Assembly: GCA_965261165.1 (NCBI GenBank)
Contig: OZ253445.1
Coordinates: forward strand, 1-64,000
Source of the DNA: SMWN01 sp965261165
GTDB taxonomy: Bacteria; Pseudomonadota; Gammaproteobacteria; Eutrophobiales; Eutrophobiaceae
Direction of reading: 5' to 3'
Length of the DNA: 64,000 bases
Shown here: positions 9,165-17,392 of the stretch, in pieces
Numbering within the stretch: the stretch's first letter is position 1
Layout of the letters: each line of letters begins with the position of its first letter
Translations under genes and position numbers: made by a program
Notes under the pieces: model-generated
What the model saw: only the letters and a program-made list of their open reading frames with translations
Told to the model about the DNA's origin: nothing
Databases searched by the model: none

Positions 9165-9941
9165 CTATACCCCTTGGGTAAAATCAGGAGAGGTGTTGTC
9201 AGATATTGTGCAGTAACTGTGTTCTGGAATGGCTTGCCATTTTCCGGATTCGGTCAAGGCTTCCGAGGCTACCAAGATAGAATCAGGAAACTCGTTTTCC
9301 TCGGTACTATAATAAAGTGTTGGGCACGTACCATTGATAGCGTGCCGCAAGACATAAAACTGAGTGCCGTCACCAATAATTAAATTTAATAAAACTTTTT
9401 CATCTGTAATCATTTCTGTGAGTATAGATACCATTCCCTGAATGGCCTGAGCAATGTCAGATGTATGTTTTAATTGCTGACGCAGTAATGCTAATAAAAA
9501 TTCTGAATCTGTATTGCCCTGAATCCCCGACTGTATCGAGGGCTTCAATATCTCATGCAGGCGTGTTCTGATATCTGTATTAAAATTCTCAATATAACCA
9601 TTATGAGTAAATAAAATCTGACCAAACTTAAAAGGATGCGTATTGTCCTGACTGACTGATTGTCCCGGTGTGGCGCTACGCACATTAGCCAGCCAATAAG
9701 GGCTAAATAACGAATCAGATAGAGCTGTGAGATTAGTATCTGACCATATAGGACACGTGTTGGTGTAGATGGCAGTCTGCCTGGTCGGATTGAGCCAGCC
9801 AAAACCAAAGCCATCCGCATTGAGAGCGGCTTCTTCCATTTCTTTGGGTTCCCAAGACTGGTGATAAAGACTATGATCAGGTTCCATCAAAAACCTTCCC
9901 AGTGATATCTCATGACCCAAATATGCAGCAAGACGGCACAT
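9165..9941 (-). CDS. egtC: EgtC-like class II glutamine amidotransferase
   Basis: Ntn-hydrolase of the class II glutamine amidotransferase superfamily. Mature Cys2 (MCRLAAYLG) is the nucleophile, and the ADGFGFGW and FTHNGYIENF segments are typical of the fold. In ergothioneine synthesis EgtC removes the gamma-glutamyl group from the sulfoxide formed when EgtB uses gamma-glutamylcysteine. Length 258 aa fits. It is transcribed ahead of the egtB-like gene with an 11-nt gap. It sits divergently from ampD, so the 76-bp gap 9942-10017 must hold both promoters. Confidence 0.82.
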   Translation of the reverse strand: MCRLAAYLGHEISLGRFLMEPDHSLYHQSWEPKEMEEAALNADGFGFGWLNPTRQTAIYTNTCPIWSDTNLTALSDSLFSPYWLANVRSATPGQSVSQDNTHPFKFGQILFTHNGYIENFNTDIRTRLHEILKPSIQSGIQGNTDSEFLLALLRQQLKHTSDIAQAIQGMVSILTEMITDEKVLLNLIIGDGTQFYVLRHAINGTCPTLYYSTEENEFPDSILVASEALTESGKWQAIPEHSYCTISDNTSPDFTQGV

Positions 9942-10017
9942 AAATTAAATATAATAGTTTTGTCAATTGATACGATTTCGTTTAGCCTAGCATAATGGTT
10001 ACGGACGTGAAAGAATA

Positions 10018-10575
10018 ATGACGGAATTAAGAATTGACGAGCAAGGTGAATGGCTCGAAGGTGTGAGAAAGGTCATCTCGCCTAATTGCGATCAGCGGTC
10101 TGATGATGTGGAGATAGATTTGTTAGTGATCCACAGTATTAGTCTACCTCCCGACGAATTTGGCGGTGACTATATTGATCAGTTTTTTACTAACACACTA
10201 GATCAAGAGTATCATCCCTATTTTAAAGAAATCGTCTCTCTCAGAGTCTCTGCTCATATGCTGATCAATCGTGAAGGAGTGATGACGCAATATGTTCCAT
10301 TCACTCAACGTGCATGGCATGCAGGGGAGTCAAAATTTGAGGGTCGAACCAACTGTAATGATTATTCCATAGGGGTCGAGTTGGAAGGCTGTGATGATAA
10401 GGGCTTCACTCAGGTACAATATGCAACGTTGGTAAATATAACAGGCGCAATTACTCAATTTTGGCCTAAAATTAACAAACAGAGGATCGCTGGGCATTGC
10501 CACATCGCACCAGGCAGAAAAACAGACCCGGGACTGACATTTAACTGGGATGAATATTATTTATCGTTGAAATGA
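10018..10575 (+). CDS. ampD: 1,6-anhydro-N-acetylmuramyl-L-alanine amidase AmpD
   Basis: Cytoplasmic zinc amidase that cleaves the peptide from anhydro-muropeptides during peptidoglycan recycling and thereby keeps AmpR-type beta-lactamase induction low. Amidase_2 fold of 185 aa: the first zinc ligand is His39 (LVIHS), and the C-terminal ligands lie in GHCHIAPGRKTDPG (His and Asp). The region WHAGES..EGRTNCND is the conserved substrate loop. It is followed after 10 nt by ampE, the standard ampDE arrangement. Confidence 0.94.
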   Translation: MTELRIDEQGEWLEGVRKVISPNCDQRSDDVEIDLLVIHSISLPPDEFGGDYIDQFFTNTLDQEYHPYFKEIVSLRVSAHMLINREGVMTQYVPFTQRAWHAGESKFEGRTNCNDYSIGVELEGCDDKGFTQVQYATLVNITGAITQFWPKINKQRIAGHCHIAPGRKTDPGLTFNWDEYYLSLK

Positions 10576-10585
10576 GAGACAAAAC

Positions 10586-11455
10586 ATGACTTTAATTATT
10601 CTTTTATGTGCATTGGCCCTGGAATATTTTCTGGGTGTGTTAGATAACGTTCGTCAATTGACATGGTTTAGTCGATATAGCGATTGGTTAGAAAACAAAC
10701 TTGTTCAATCCAGATATTGGAATGGTGCCGTTGGCATCGTCATAACCCTGGCAGGTCCATTGATTTCGGTACTTTTAATTGACTACGGTTTGAGTGAAGT
10801 ATTTTTCCCGCTAAGTTATCTATTTGCTTTGGCTGTATTACTAAACTCAATCGGGCCAATTTTTCTTAATCAGTCTTTGAATGCGTACATAGAAGCATTG
10901 GACGATGAAGATGATGTACAAGCAAGACATTACGCAGGAGAACTATGTCATTCAGTTGCTACGCCTGATCCCGACAAAGACGAACAAGAGATTCTCGGAA
11001 GCATTTTTGTAGAAGCCAATGAGCGTCTTTATGCAGTAATTTTCTGGTTTATCGTGCTTGGCCCTTTCGGCGCCATACTCTACCGCCTGGCGAACATATT
11101 AAAGTTCAAGCATCAGGATGTACACGGTGCCTATGCAGATTCCGTCAGACATCTGAATCACATTTTAAATTGGCCTTCAGCACGCTTGTTTGCCCTAGGG
11201 AGTGCATTGGCGGGGAACATGATCGAGACAATAGAAGCCTGGAAGACGAACGAAGACAGTTCCTTTGTGGTCAATGAAACTGTGCTGATTGCTTCTGGAT
11301 TAGGTGCCTTGCACTATCGCCCGGGAACAGATGCGCAGGAAGATGACTTAGACGGGGCCTGCTGGGTCAGGGCAACCCAAGGTTTGATCAACAGGACGCT
11401 AATTGTTTGGCTAACAGTTCTGGGGGTCATGACGATAGTAGGGATCTTAGCCTAG
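10586..11455 (+). CDS. ampE: AmpE-like inner-membrane protein
   Basis: Integral membrane protein of the AmpE/CobD-CbiB-like family that accompanies AmpD; its molecular role is unresolved. It starts with a hydrophobic segment (LIILLCALALEYFLG) and has further membrane spans around residues 45-75, 140-165 and at the extreme C-terminus (VWLTVLGVMTIVGIL). Length 289 aa matches the family. Its stop overlaps the end of the convergent lpxH by 9 bp. Confidence 0.85.
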   Translation: MTLIILLCALALEYFLGVLDNVRQLTWFSRYSDWLENKLVQSRYWNGAVGIVITLAGPLISVLLIDYGLSEVFFPLSYLFALAVLLNSIGPIFLNQSLNAYIEALDDEDDVQARHYAGELCHSVATPDPDKDEQEILGSIFVEANERLYAVIFWFIVLGPFGAILYRLANILKFKHQDVHGAYADSVRHLNHILNWPSARLFALGSALAGNMIETIEAWKTNEDSSFVVNETVLIASGLGALHYRPGTDAQEDDLDGACWVRATQGLINRTLIVWLTVLGVMTIVGILA

Positions 11456-12193
11456 GAGACTATCTGATAAATATTCATTGATACCAAATAATCTAAAACC
11501 TTTATCATCGGCGACAAGAACACTATCCTCCTGATACCAATCGCCCAAAACAATTCTTTTTGCATCTTGTCCGTCGAGTTTGAATTCATGTATTGCTTCA
11601 CGATGTGTATGACCATGTATCAAACAAAGGACGCCATGTTTTTTCATCTTCGTTTCAACAGTAGTTTGATGAATATCGATTAGATAGGCGGGTTTTTTTT
11701 CTACTGATTCTTTAGTTGCGCTTCTAATCTTGTGCCAGATTTTTGCGCGTAGTGCATAAGGGAATTGCATGAAAATATTTCGAGAAACAACATTGTTTAT
11801 GATGCGGCGGAAAATCTTATATTTCACATCTTCGGTGCACAGTGTGTCTCCATGCATCAGAAGTACTTTCTTTCCATTGAGTTCGATGGTTACTTCGTCA
11901 TCTAATAGTTGACCGCCAGTCTGTTCAGCAAATCTTTGACTCATCAAATAATCGCGGTTGCCGCGCATAATAAGAAACTTGCCGCCAGACTGCGTATAAG
12001 CCTTGAGCTCAGCAATAATTTCTCCATGTGGAGGCGTGCTGTCATCGTCCCCGGCCCAGGTCTCAAATAAATCACCAAGGATATAGAGTGAGTCGACATC
12101 CCTTGCTGGGCCTCGTAGCAATTTTTTAAATAACTCTGGTTTCTCTGGTCTCTCGGCACAGAGATGCAGATCTGAAATAAATAACGTGGTCAT
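11447..12193 (-). CDS. lpxH: UDP-2,3-diacylglucosamine diphosphatase
   Basis: Metallophosphoesterase that hydrolyses UDP-2,3-diacylglucosamine to lipid X, the fourth step of lipid A synthesis, at the inner membrane. Calcineurin-type metal motifs are all present: ISDLHL near the N-terminus, GDLFE, RGNRD, MHGD and HGHTH. Length 248 aa is normal. It lies 14 nt downstream of ppiB, and the pair is likely one transcript. Confidence 0.94.
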   Translation of the reverse strand: MTTLFISDLHLCAERPEKPELFKKLLRGPARDVDSLYILGDLFETWAGDDDSTPPHGEIIAELKAYTQSGGKFLIMRGNRDYLMSQRFAEQTGGQLLDDEVTIELNGKKVLLMHGDTLCTEDVKYKIFRRIINNVVSRNIFMQFPYALRAKIWHKIRSATKESVEKKPAYLIDIHQTTVETKMKKHGVLCLIHGHTHREAIHEFKLDGQDAKRIVLGDWYQEDSVLVADDKGFRLFGINEYLSDSLLG

Positions 12194-12207
12194 GGAATAG
12201 CGTTAAA

Positions 12208-12708
12208 TTATCTTTCGATGAATTCGGCACTATTGATGGTAATTGCTTCTTCAGGCACATTCTGATGTTCGCCTTTGTTGGTTGTTGGTGAATTTTCGAT
12301 TTTATCGACGATATCTTCGCCTTCGATAACCTCGCCAAACACACAATACCCCCAGCCATCATCCGTCTCTGAGCTAAAATCTAGAAATGCATTGTCATTA
12401 GTATTGATGAAAAATTGAGCACTGGCCGAATGAGGGCCAGGTCTTCTAGCCATGGCAATTGTGCCACTTAAATTTCTTAGACCATTATTGGCCTCATTCC
12501 TGATGCACTCACCCGTTGGTTTTTCACTCATATCTGAATTCATTCCGCCTGCTTGGACCATAAAATTATAAATGACGCGATGAAAAATGGTGCCATCGTA
12601 GTGCCCGCTCTTTACGTAGGACACAAAATTCTTAACGGTGATGGGTGCTTTTTCTTCATTCAGCGACAGGACGATTTCGCCATGGCTGGTGTTTAGTCGG
12701 ACTTTCAT
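12208..12708 (-). CDS. ppiB: Cytoplasmic cyclophilin-type peptidyl-prolyl isomerase
   Basis: Cyclophilin catalysing proline cis-trans isomerisation. The 166-residue protein has no signal peptide and shows the family core: FHRVI with the catalytic Arg, MVQAGG, the AMAR segment and SAQFFIN. It starts directly with MKVRLNTSHGEI as in bacterial PpiB. The order ppiB-lpxH with cysS upstream and divergent is the common gammaproteobacterial arrangement. Confidence 0.94.
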   Translation of the reverse strand: MKVRLNTSHGEIVLSLNEEKAPITVKNFVSYVKSGHYDGTIFHRVIYNFMVQAGGMNSDMSEKPTGECIRNEANNGLRNLSGTIAMARRPGPHSASAQFFINTNDNAFLDFSSETDDGWGYCVFGEVIEGEDIVDKIENSPTTNKGEHQNVPEEAITINSAEFIER

Positions 12709-13041
12709 TTTTTATTCCCTTCCCAGAATACCTTTAATATTTTCGCCCAATTTCCGTGTTACATGGATTTCTTCGAAACTCATGTATGGCCTATCACTGC
12801 GGCTCTCAAAACTCACCCGCCTTGAACTCGAGCAGAAATTCAAATTAATAGAATCACTCTATAATATATTTGATATAAATCGTATGACAATAATCGGCGA
12901 TGTGGAAGTGTATGATAAAGCTATTAGAATCGCAGCCATACATTGTGTAAAGGCAGGGACATCGATCATGATTGATTGTGAGAAGACCCTCTTTTAGTTA
13001 ACATGCGCGCCACCTTAGCATCGTATAAGAATAATATTAAC
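12709..13041. other. Divergent intergenic region between ppiB and cysS
   Basis: The 333 bp must contain promoters for both genes. On the minus strand there is a small open frame ending at 12717 (MSFEEIHVTRKLGENIKG and a few more residues, with an open frame also upstream of that Met). On the plus strand a frame of about 70 residues runs to 12997. I recognise neither, and both may be chance or decayed sequence. Confidence 0.35.
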
Positions 13042-14427
13042 ATGTTGAAAATCTTTAATAGCCTGACAGGCAAAAAACAGGAATTTAAGCCGATAGAACC
13101 GGGAAAAGTACGTATGTATGTCTGCGGCATAACGGTTTATGACTTTTGTCATGTTGGTCATGCGCGTGTCATGGTGGTTTTCGATGTGGTTGTACGCTAC
13201 ATGCGTTCATTGGGATTGGATGTCAATTATGTACGAAATATAACCGATATTGATGACAAGATTATCAAGCGTGTCAATGAAAATAATGAAGATATCTCTG
13301 CACTGACAGATCGTTTTATCACTGCAATGAACGAAGATGCTGCCGCACTCGGAGTGAAATCACCTAGCTCAGAACCAAAAGCCACGGAACATATCGCGCA
13401 AATCATCGACATGATTGAACGATTGATTGAAAAACAATATGCCTATGCTGCGGATAATGGCGATGTCTTTTATGATGTCAGCGCCTTTGATGATTATGGT
13501 AAGTTATCAGGCAAAGTAATTGATGAGTTACGAGCCGGAGAACGTGTTGAAGTACAGGAGGCTAAGGATGACCCGTTAGATTTCGTCCTTTGGAAGGCTA
13601 GCAAGCCGAACGAGCCCAGTTGGGATTCTCCATGGGGGGCCGGCCGGCCGGGTTGGCATATAGAATGTTCTGCTATGTCTGCACATTGCTTAGGTGATCA
13701 TTTCGACATTCATGGAGGTGGTCAAGATTTGCAGTTTCCACATCACGAAAATGAAATTGCCCAGTCAGAGGGCGCTACTGGAAAGACCTCTGTTAATCTT
13801 TGGATGCACAATGGCTTTGTCCGTATTAATGAAGAGAAGATGTCCAAATCATTGAGCAATTTTTTTACTGTTCGCGAAGTTCTGGAAAAATATAAAGCAG
13901 AAGAAATTCGTTTTTTCATTCTGGCAAGTCATTATCGTAGCCCGCTGAATTACTCATTGGATAATCTGAATGAAGCTAGGGCGGCATTGAAAGGTTTGTA
14001 CACCTCGTTACGTGGTTTCAGCATTAATGATCGTGTCGATGAGGATTATTTGACCCGATTTAATGAAGTTATGGATGATGATTTTAATACGCCCAAAGCC
14101 ATTGCTTTATTGCATGAACTGGCACGTGAAACCAATCGAGCCAAAGATAGCAATGCGGTAGAAGCGCAAGGATTGGCATCCACATTAAAATCACTCGCAG
14201 GTATTTTGGGGTTACTTGAGGAAACTCCTGAGGCATTTCTAAAGCGTGGTGCTGGCAGTAACACAGGAGGCCTGACAGATGACGAAATACAATCATTGGT
14301 AGCGCAGCGTGAACAGGCCAGAAAAGATAAGGATTTTGCAGAATCTGATCGCATTAGGGATTTGTTGGTAAGCGAAGGCATATTGCTGGAAGATGCTGTA
14401 GAAGGAACGCTCTGGCAGCGATCTTGA
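13042..14427 (+). CDS. cysS: Cysteinyl-tRNA synthetase
   Basis: Class I aminoacyl-tRNA synthetase charging tRNA-Cys. I take the ATG at 13042 (MLKIFNSLTGKK), which matches the family N-terminus. An in-frame ATG at 13003 would add 13 atypical residues. The HIGH-type signature is HVGHARV, the KMSKS loop is EKMSKSLSN, and the zinc site uses Cys of MYVCG, Cys of IECSA, and the His/Glu of the HHENE segment. The C-terminal DALR-type helical domain is complete at 461 aa. Confidence 0.95.
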   Translation: MLKIFNSLTGKKQEFKPIEPGKVRMYVCGITVYDFCHVGHARVMVVFDVVVRYMRSLGLDVNYVRNITDIDDKIIKRVNENNEDISALTDRFITAMNEDAAALGVKSPSSEPKATEHIAQIIDMIERLIEKQYAYAADNGDVFYDVSAFDDYGKLSGKVIDELRAGERVEVQEAKDDPLDFVLWKASKPNEPSWDSPWGAGRPGWHIECSAMSAHCLGDHFDIHGGGQDLQFPHHENEIAQSEGATGKTSVNLWMHNGFVRINEEKMSKSLSNFFTVREVLEKYKAEEIRFFILASHYRSPLNYSLDNLNEARAALKGLYTSLRGFSINDRVDEDYLTRFNEVMDDDFNTPKAIALLHELARETNRAKDSNAVEAQGLASTLKSLAGILGLLEETPEAFLKRGAGSNTGGLTDDEIQSLVAQREQARKDKDFAESDRIRDLLVSEGILLEDAVEGTLWQRS

Positions 14428-14487
14428 GCTATTTAGATTGTCTGTGAAATATTATTATCCTTTTTTTTGGGGAAGGTGATCATCCAA

Positions 14488-14516
14488 TTGACGCAAACTA
14501 GAGCGGCGCGTATCAT
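14488..14516 (+). promoter_or_regulatory. Likely sigma70 promoter of the tRNA cluster
   Basis: A -35 box ttgacg (14488-14493) and a -10 box tatcat (14511-14516) are separated by exactly 17 bp, with a GC-rich segment near the expected start about 30 bp before tRNA-Pro. It would drive the Pro-Arg-His-Lys cluster. Confidence 0.6.
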
Positions 14517-14550
14517 CGCCATCCTGCTTGAGTGCAGGTAACAAATATGT

Positions 14551-14627
14551 CGGGGCATAGCGCAGCCTGGTAGCGCATCTGCTTTGGGAGCAGAGGGTCG
14601 GGAGTTCGAATCTCTCTGCCCCGACCA
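14551..14627 (+). tRNA. tRNA-Pro (UGG)
   Basis: 77-nt cloverleaf with acceptor CGGGGCA pairing to TGCCCCG, D-loop, anticodon loop CTTTGGG-type with anticodon TGG, T-loop GTTCGAATC and encoded CCA. It is the first gene of the cluster. Confidence 0.95.
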
Positions 14628-14695
14628 ATTTTAAGTGTAATCTAGCGTGTGTTTTAATATGCGCCTGTAGCTCATTTGGATAGAGCATCGGCCTT

Positions 14696-15389
14696 TAACA
14701 TCGAACGATAATAATATATATGTTCGAAATAGGAGCCTTTATGGGGAAACAAAACCCATAAAGTGGATCGCACTGTATCGGGGAACCCTTAACAGACAGA
14801 CTAATTTAATCTGGGCTGATGGCAATCCCGAGGAAACCGATGGTTGCCCATCCGTTGGTGTGAGCATACTATTTATAATGTTATGTGTCATACCAAGCAG
14901 AAGGGAGGCCTGGGTATTTTGAAGGCTCAACTCGATTTATTCGAGCAAGGGTTCGTTATTTTGAATCCTTAATGACTGAGCGTGCGCCCATTTGATTTGG
15001 TCGCATACAAGGATAGAAAATTCCTGAGGATACAGGTGAAGTACAAGTCTGTTGATAAGACTGGCAGCATAACCGTCCATTTTATATCTTGTTGGGCGGA
15101 TAAGAATGGAACGCATATGCAGCCAGTGGACAAAAGTGAAATCAATATTTTTATTGTGTTTATTGTCCGATTACAGACGAATGTTATTATTTTGATCCTG
15201 CGGAATTTAATCGTTCAGTTACTTTGAGGGTAAAAATACCTAAGAATGATCAGTCAAAAAATGTAGAATTAGCGATTGATTATAGACGGGTTCTGTAGAG
15301 ACTATACGTGTGACACCTGTAATGGTGAAGAGATAGTCCAGACCACAAACTTGATGATAATCAAGGCGTCTAAAGACGTAGATGGTAAG
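14696..15389 (+). other. Group I self-splicing intron in tRNA-Arg
   Basis: 694-nt insert with group I hallmarks. The 5' exon ends in U, the intron ends in G, and the upstream exon end GGCCTT can pair with an internal guide AGGAGCC (about 14731-14737), with U-G at the splice site. A strong P2-like hairpin ctttatggg/cccataaag follows (about 14736-14762). The P7 strands agactata (15298-15305) and agatagtcc (15331-15339) flank a P8-like cacc/ggtg stem. By analogy with bacterial tRNA introns it is probably subgroup IC3. It contains a decayed homing endonuclease gene between the early stems and P7. The core appears complete, so splicing may persist although mobility is lost. Confidence 0.88.
14883..15298 (+). 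pseudogene. Intron-encoded PD-(D/E)XK homing endonuclease (I-SspI-like), frameshifted
   Basis: Three frames must be joined. ATG at 14883 gives KGGLGILKAQLDLFEQG..ILNP and then a stop at 14970. The next frame gives APFDLVAYKD..RIQVKY and the SCWADKNGTH..PVDKSEI region. The third gives CYYFDPAEFNRSVTLRVK and ends with TAG at 15296-15298, exactly where P7 begins. This order matches the small PD-(D/E)XK endonucleases of cyanobacterial tRNA introns; the catalytic core would be the Asp of PFDLV with Gln-x-Lys in IQVKY. At least two lesions make it non-functional. Confidence 0.78.
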
Positions 15390-15445
15390 CTAAGCCGAGG
15401 GTAGCAGGTTCGAATCCTGCCAGGCGCGCCAAATTAACAAACTAT

Positions 15446-15522
15446 GGTGACTGTAGCTCAGTTGGTAGAGCCCCGGGTTGTGATCCTGGTGGTCGTGGGT
15501 TCGAGCCCCATCAGTCACCCCA
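15446..15522 (+). tRNA. tRNA-His (GUG)
   Basis: Acceptor GTGACTG/CAGTCAC with the extra G at -1 (15446) opposite C73, as is diagnostic for tRNA-His. The anticodon loop is TTGTGAT (anticodon GTG), the T-loop is GTTCGAGCC, and CCA is encoded. Confidence 0.94.
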
Positions 15523-15542
15523 TTTTTATCTTGCCAAATACG

Positions 15543-15618
15543 GGGCCGTTAGCTCAGTTGGTAGAGCAGGGGACTCTTAATCCCAAGGTCATAGGTTCGA
15601 ACCCTATACGGCCCACCA
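15543..15618 (+). tRNA. tRNA-Lys (CUU)
   Basis: 76-nt cloverleaf with acceptor GGGCCGT/ACGGCCC, anticodon loop CTCTTAA (anticodon CTT) and encoded CCA. The anticodon stem has a mismatch at its outermost pair (G27-A43). It is the last tRNA before the accessory island and thus a candidate attachment site for the neighbouring integrase. Confidence 0.93.
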
Positions 15619-15960
15619 ATATTATCAATTGTTTACGGAAAATATCAGGAAATTAAATAAAACTGAGCTACCTACGGGCTACTTCTGAATAGCAATAAAT
15701 ATTCATATTGTATGTGTCTGTGGCTGATATTTGTGAAATTATTCAGATGTTAGCTTAGCATTTGACCGTATATCTATTGATTAAATTGAGAACATTTTCT
15801 TCTCAATAGAAGACGCGACCATATTTCGAATATGCGAGTTCGTAGCGTTTGTTTGAGCGCCAGCAAGCTAATGTGTTCACACTGACACCAATGATCTTTG
15901 TCGCTTGGGCTGGGGGGACAATCTATTTCCTTTCTCTCCATTGTTGATTCCTCAAAAGAC
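15619..15960. other. Gene-free stretch after the tRNA cluster
   Basis: AT-rich sequence without a clear terminator or gene. On the minus strand its right part may be decayed integrase tail. I see no second copy of the tRNA-Lys 3' end within the window. Confidence 0.4.
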
Positions 15961-16767
15961 ACCCTCCAAAATACTCTCTAAAATCACCCTCTTTCGTTGA
16001 GAATAAGAACGCCTCTTCAACAATAACTTCACCTTCTTAATCTCAGCTTCCTTAGCACACACAAGCGCGACCTTTTTTCCGTTCCTCTATTTTCCCGTAG
16101 TGCGTGATATTCGTCATATCTGACCCATCCCCACACCACACACACAAGAGATGAATCAAGCCCTGCAGCCTTCATATTCGCTGTGAACTGGTGTCTAGCG
16201 CTATAAAGGGTAGGGCGGGTTTTGCTGGTTTGCCATAATTTTTCTGAAATCTCGTATAGGAGTTGACGACACTTTTTCGAATCCGATTTCCTCTGTCATC
16301 AGATGACAGGCCCCCAAGAAAGCCTTTACTGTTTCAAAGGCGCTTGGATCCAACTCATCGATGTATACAGTTCGAAATTCACCGTGGGATCTCCCATTAG
16401 TATTCTTCACAATCAACTGCGGCCACCCGTCATCATCGACTAATCTGGCATGCTCCCATTCGCAAGGTCTCAAACCGGTGGCTATTGCAAAGATCAACCA
16501 GGTGTAGGTCAGTGAGGCTACTTTTGAGCGCCTAGTTCTAAATTCAGTCGTGAGTCTTTCAAAGCCCTTATCGGTAAAATTCTGGGGCTGCCCATTAATG
16601 ACACATACCGAGAAGTTGGTAAAAGATATACATCGGCATACCCGCAGGAAATATTCAGCAGCAGAAAAGATACCTATCGTGCTACAAGGCTTACGCACAG
16701 AAGAAAGCCTTGTAGAGCTGTGCCGTTGAGAGTTCATCATATATCGGAGCAGTATACGGTACCCCAC
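15960..16767 (-). pseudogene. Tyrosine-recombinase integrase, degraded
   Basis: The minus strand preserves two blocks of a phage-type tyrosine recombinase. The first, around 16440-16530, is YTWLIFAIATGLRPCEWEHA, containing the first catalytic Arg (TGLR). The second, around 16150-16220 in a different frame, reads LYSARHQFTANMKAAGLDSS, with the second Arg/His box (RHQF). Stops and frameshifts lie between and after them, and the C-terminal Tyr is not recognisable. Its position next to the tRNA-Lys gene suggests a remnant of an integrative element that used the tRNA cluster. Confidence 0.65.
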
Positions 16768-16803
16768 ACAGAAGAAAGCCTTGTAGAGCTGTGCCGTTGA
16801 GAG
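16696..16803. repeat. 37-bp direct repeat pair
   Basis: The sequence beginning cacagaagaaagccttgtag occurs at 16696-16732 and again at 16767-16803, 71 bp apart. It sits at the junction of the integrase remnant and the IS3-type remnant and may mark a recombination or insertion scar. Confidence 0.8.
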
Positions 16804-17223
16804 GGTCTACACCAGAATGTCTATTTTGGAGTAAAGCGTTGCTTGAAGCAGGGAAACAGCGTTTAGCTGAGGGACATTAAACGGGAAGCCACCTCGACCG
16901 AAGTCACCGATCTCAAACAGGAAAACAACCCGCTTAAGCAACGGTTAGCAGACATCATGTTGAAGAACGATGTGCTTAAAAAGTGTACTTGGCTTGGGAT
17001 CGACCTGGAAAGACGAATGAGCTTGTCAGGCGCAAAGAAGTTGGAAGGGATCAAACGGGTCGAAGGCTCCGAGTTGCCTGTGCAACGAACCTTGGCAGAG
17101 TTAGGTGTGAGTCGCAGTAGTTTCTATCGCTGGTATCGACAATACCTTGACGATGGTTCAGAAGGATGGCAACCCACCCACCGTGCCCCACGTCGTTTCT
17201 GCAACCCACTACCTGAAAGATGA
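16800..17223 (+). pseudogene. IS3-family transposase orfA/orfB remnant
   Basis: Coding traces read QNVYF, FWSKALLEAGKQRLAEG, then after a frameshift IKREATSTEVTDLKQEN and IMLKNDVLKK, the end of orfA with its leucine-zipper-like helix. From about 17010 comes the start of orfB (LPVQRTLAELGVSRSSFYRW). The orfB catalytic DDE domain is absent after 17223. The element is therefore truncated and inactive. Confidence 0.68.
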
Positions 17224-17392
17224 AGGAACTCAGTCACGGAGGCAGGTAATACCCCGTCAATCATCCATCCCATTCATCAAACAACCAGAGACAGACCACG
17301 ACTAATTGATTGTCACCGAAAAAGGTGACAGAATTATTTAATTGAAAAGGAGTTTAGAACATGACCAGGAAACATAACTAGGAAAGTATTCT
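17224..17392. other. Short spacer with a perfect hairpin
   Basis: Contains tgtcaccgaaaaaggtgaca (17311-17330), a 7-bp perfect inverted repeat. The right half plus gaatta recurs at 21221-21236, suggesting a shared insertion-associated sequence. An ATG with a good ribosome site (aaaaggag, ATG at 17361) opens only seven codons before a stop. Confidence 0.4.

Larger units (their letters stand above)
14661..15431 (+). tRNA. tRNA-Arg (UCU), split by a group I intron
   Basis: The 5' exon is 14661-14695 and the 3' exon is 15390-15431; joined they give a 77-nt tRNA. The acceptor GCGCCTG pairs with CAGGCGC, the anticodon stem TCGGC pairs with GCCGA, and the loop is CTTCTAA, giving anticodon TCT; CCA is encoded. 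The interruption falls inside the anticodon, between positions 34 and 35, so the tRNA cannot work unless spliced. The alternative split that would give anticodon TTT leaves the intron ending in C rather than the required G, so I reject it. Confidence 0.9.

Noticed and set aside
12638..12997. 119-codon plus frame between ppiB and cysS
   Set aside because: Starts inside ppiB on the opposite strand, no ribosome site, no recognisable domain; treated as intergenic.
15444..15656. A 70-codon plus-strand frame in the tRNA region
   Set aside because: It is the translation of tRNA-His and tRNA-Lys (the familiar AQLVE and GSNPI patterns of translated tRNA), not a gene.
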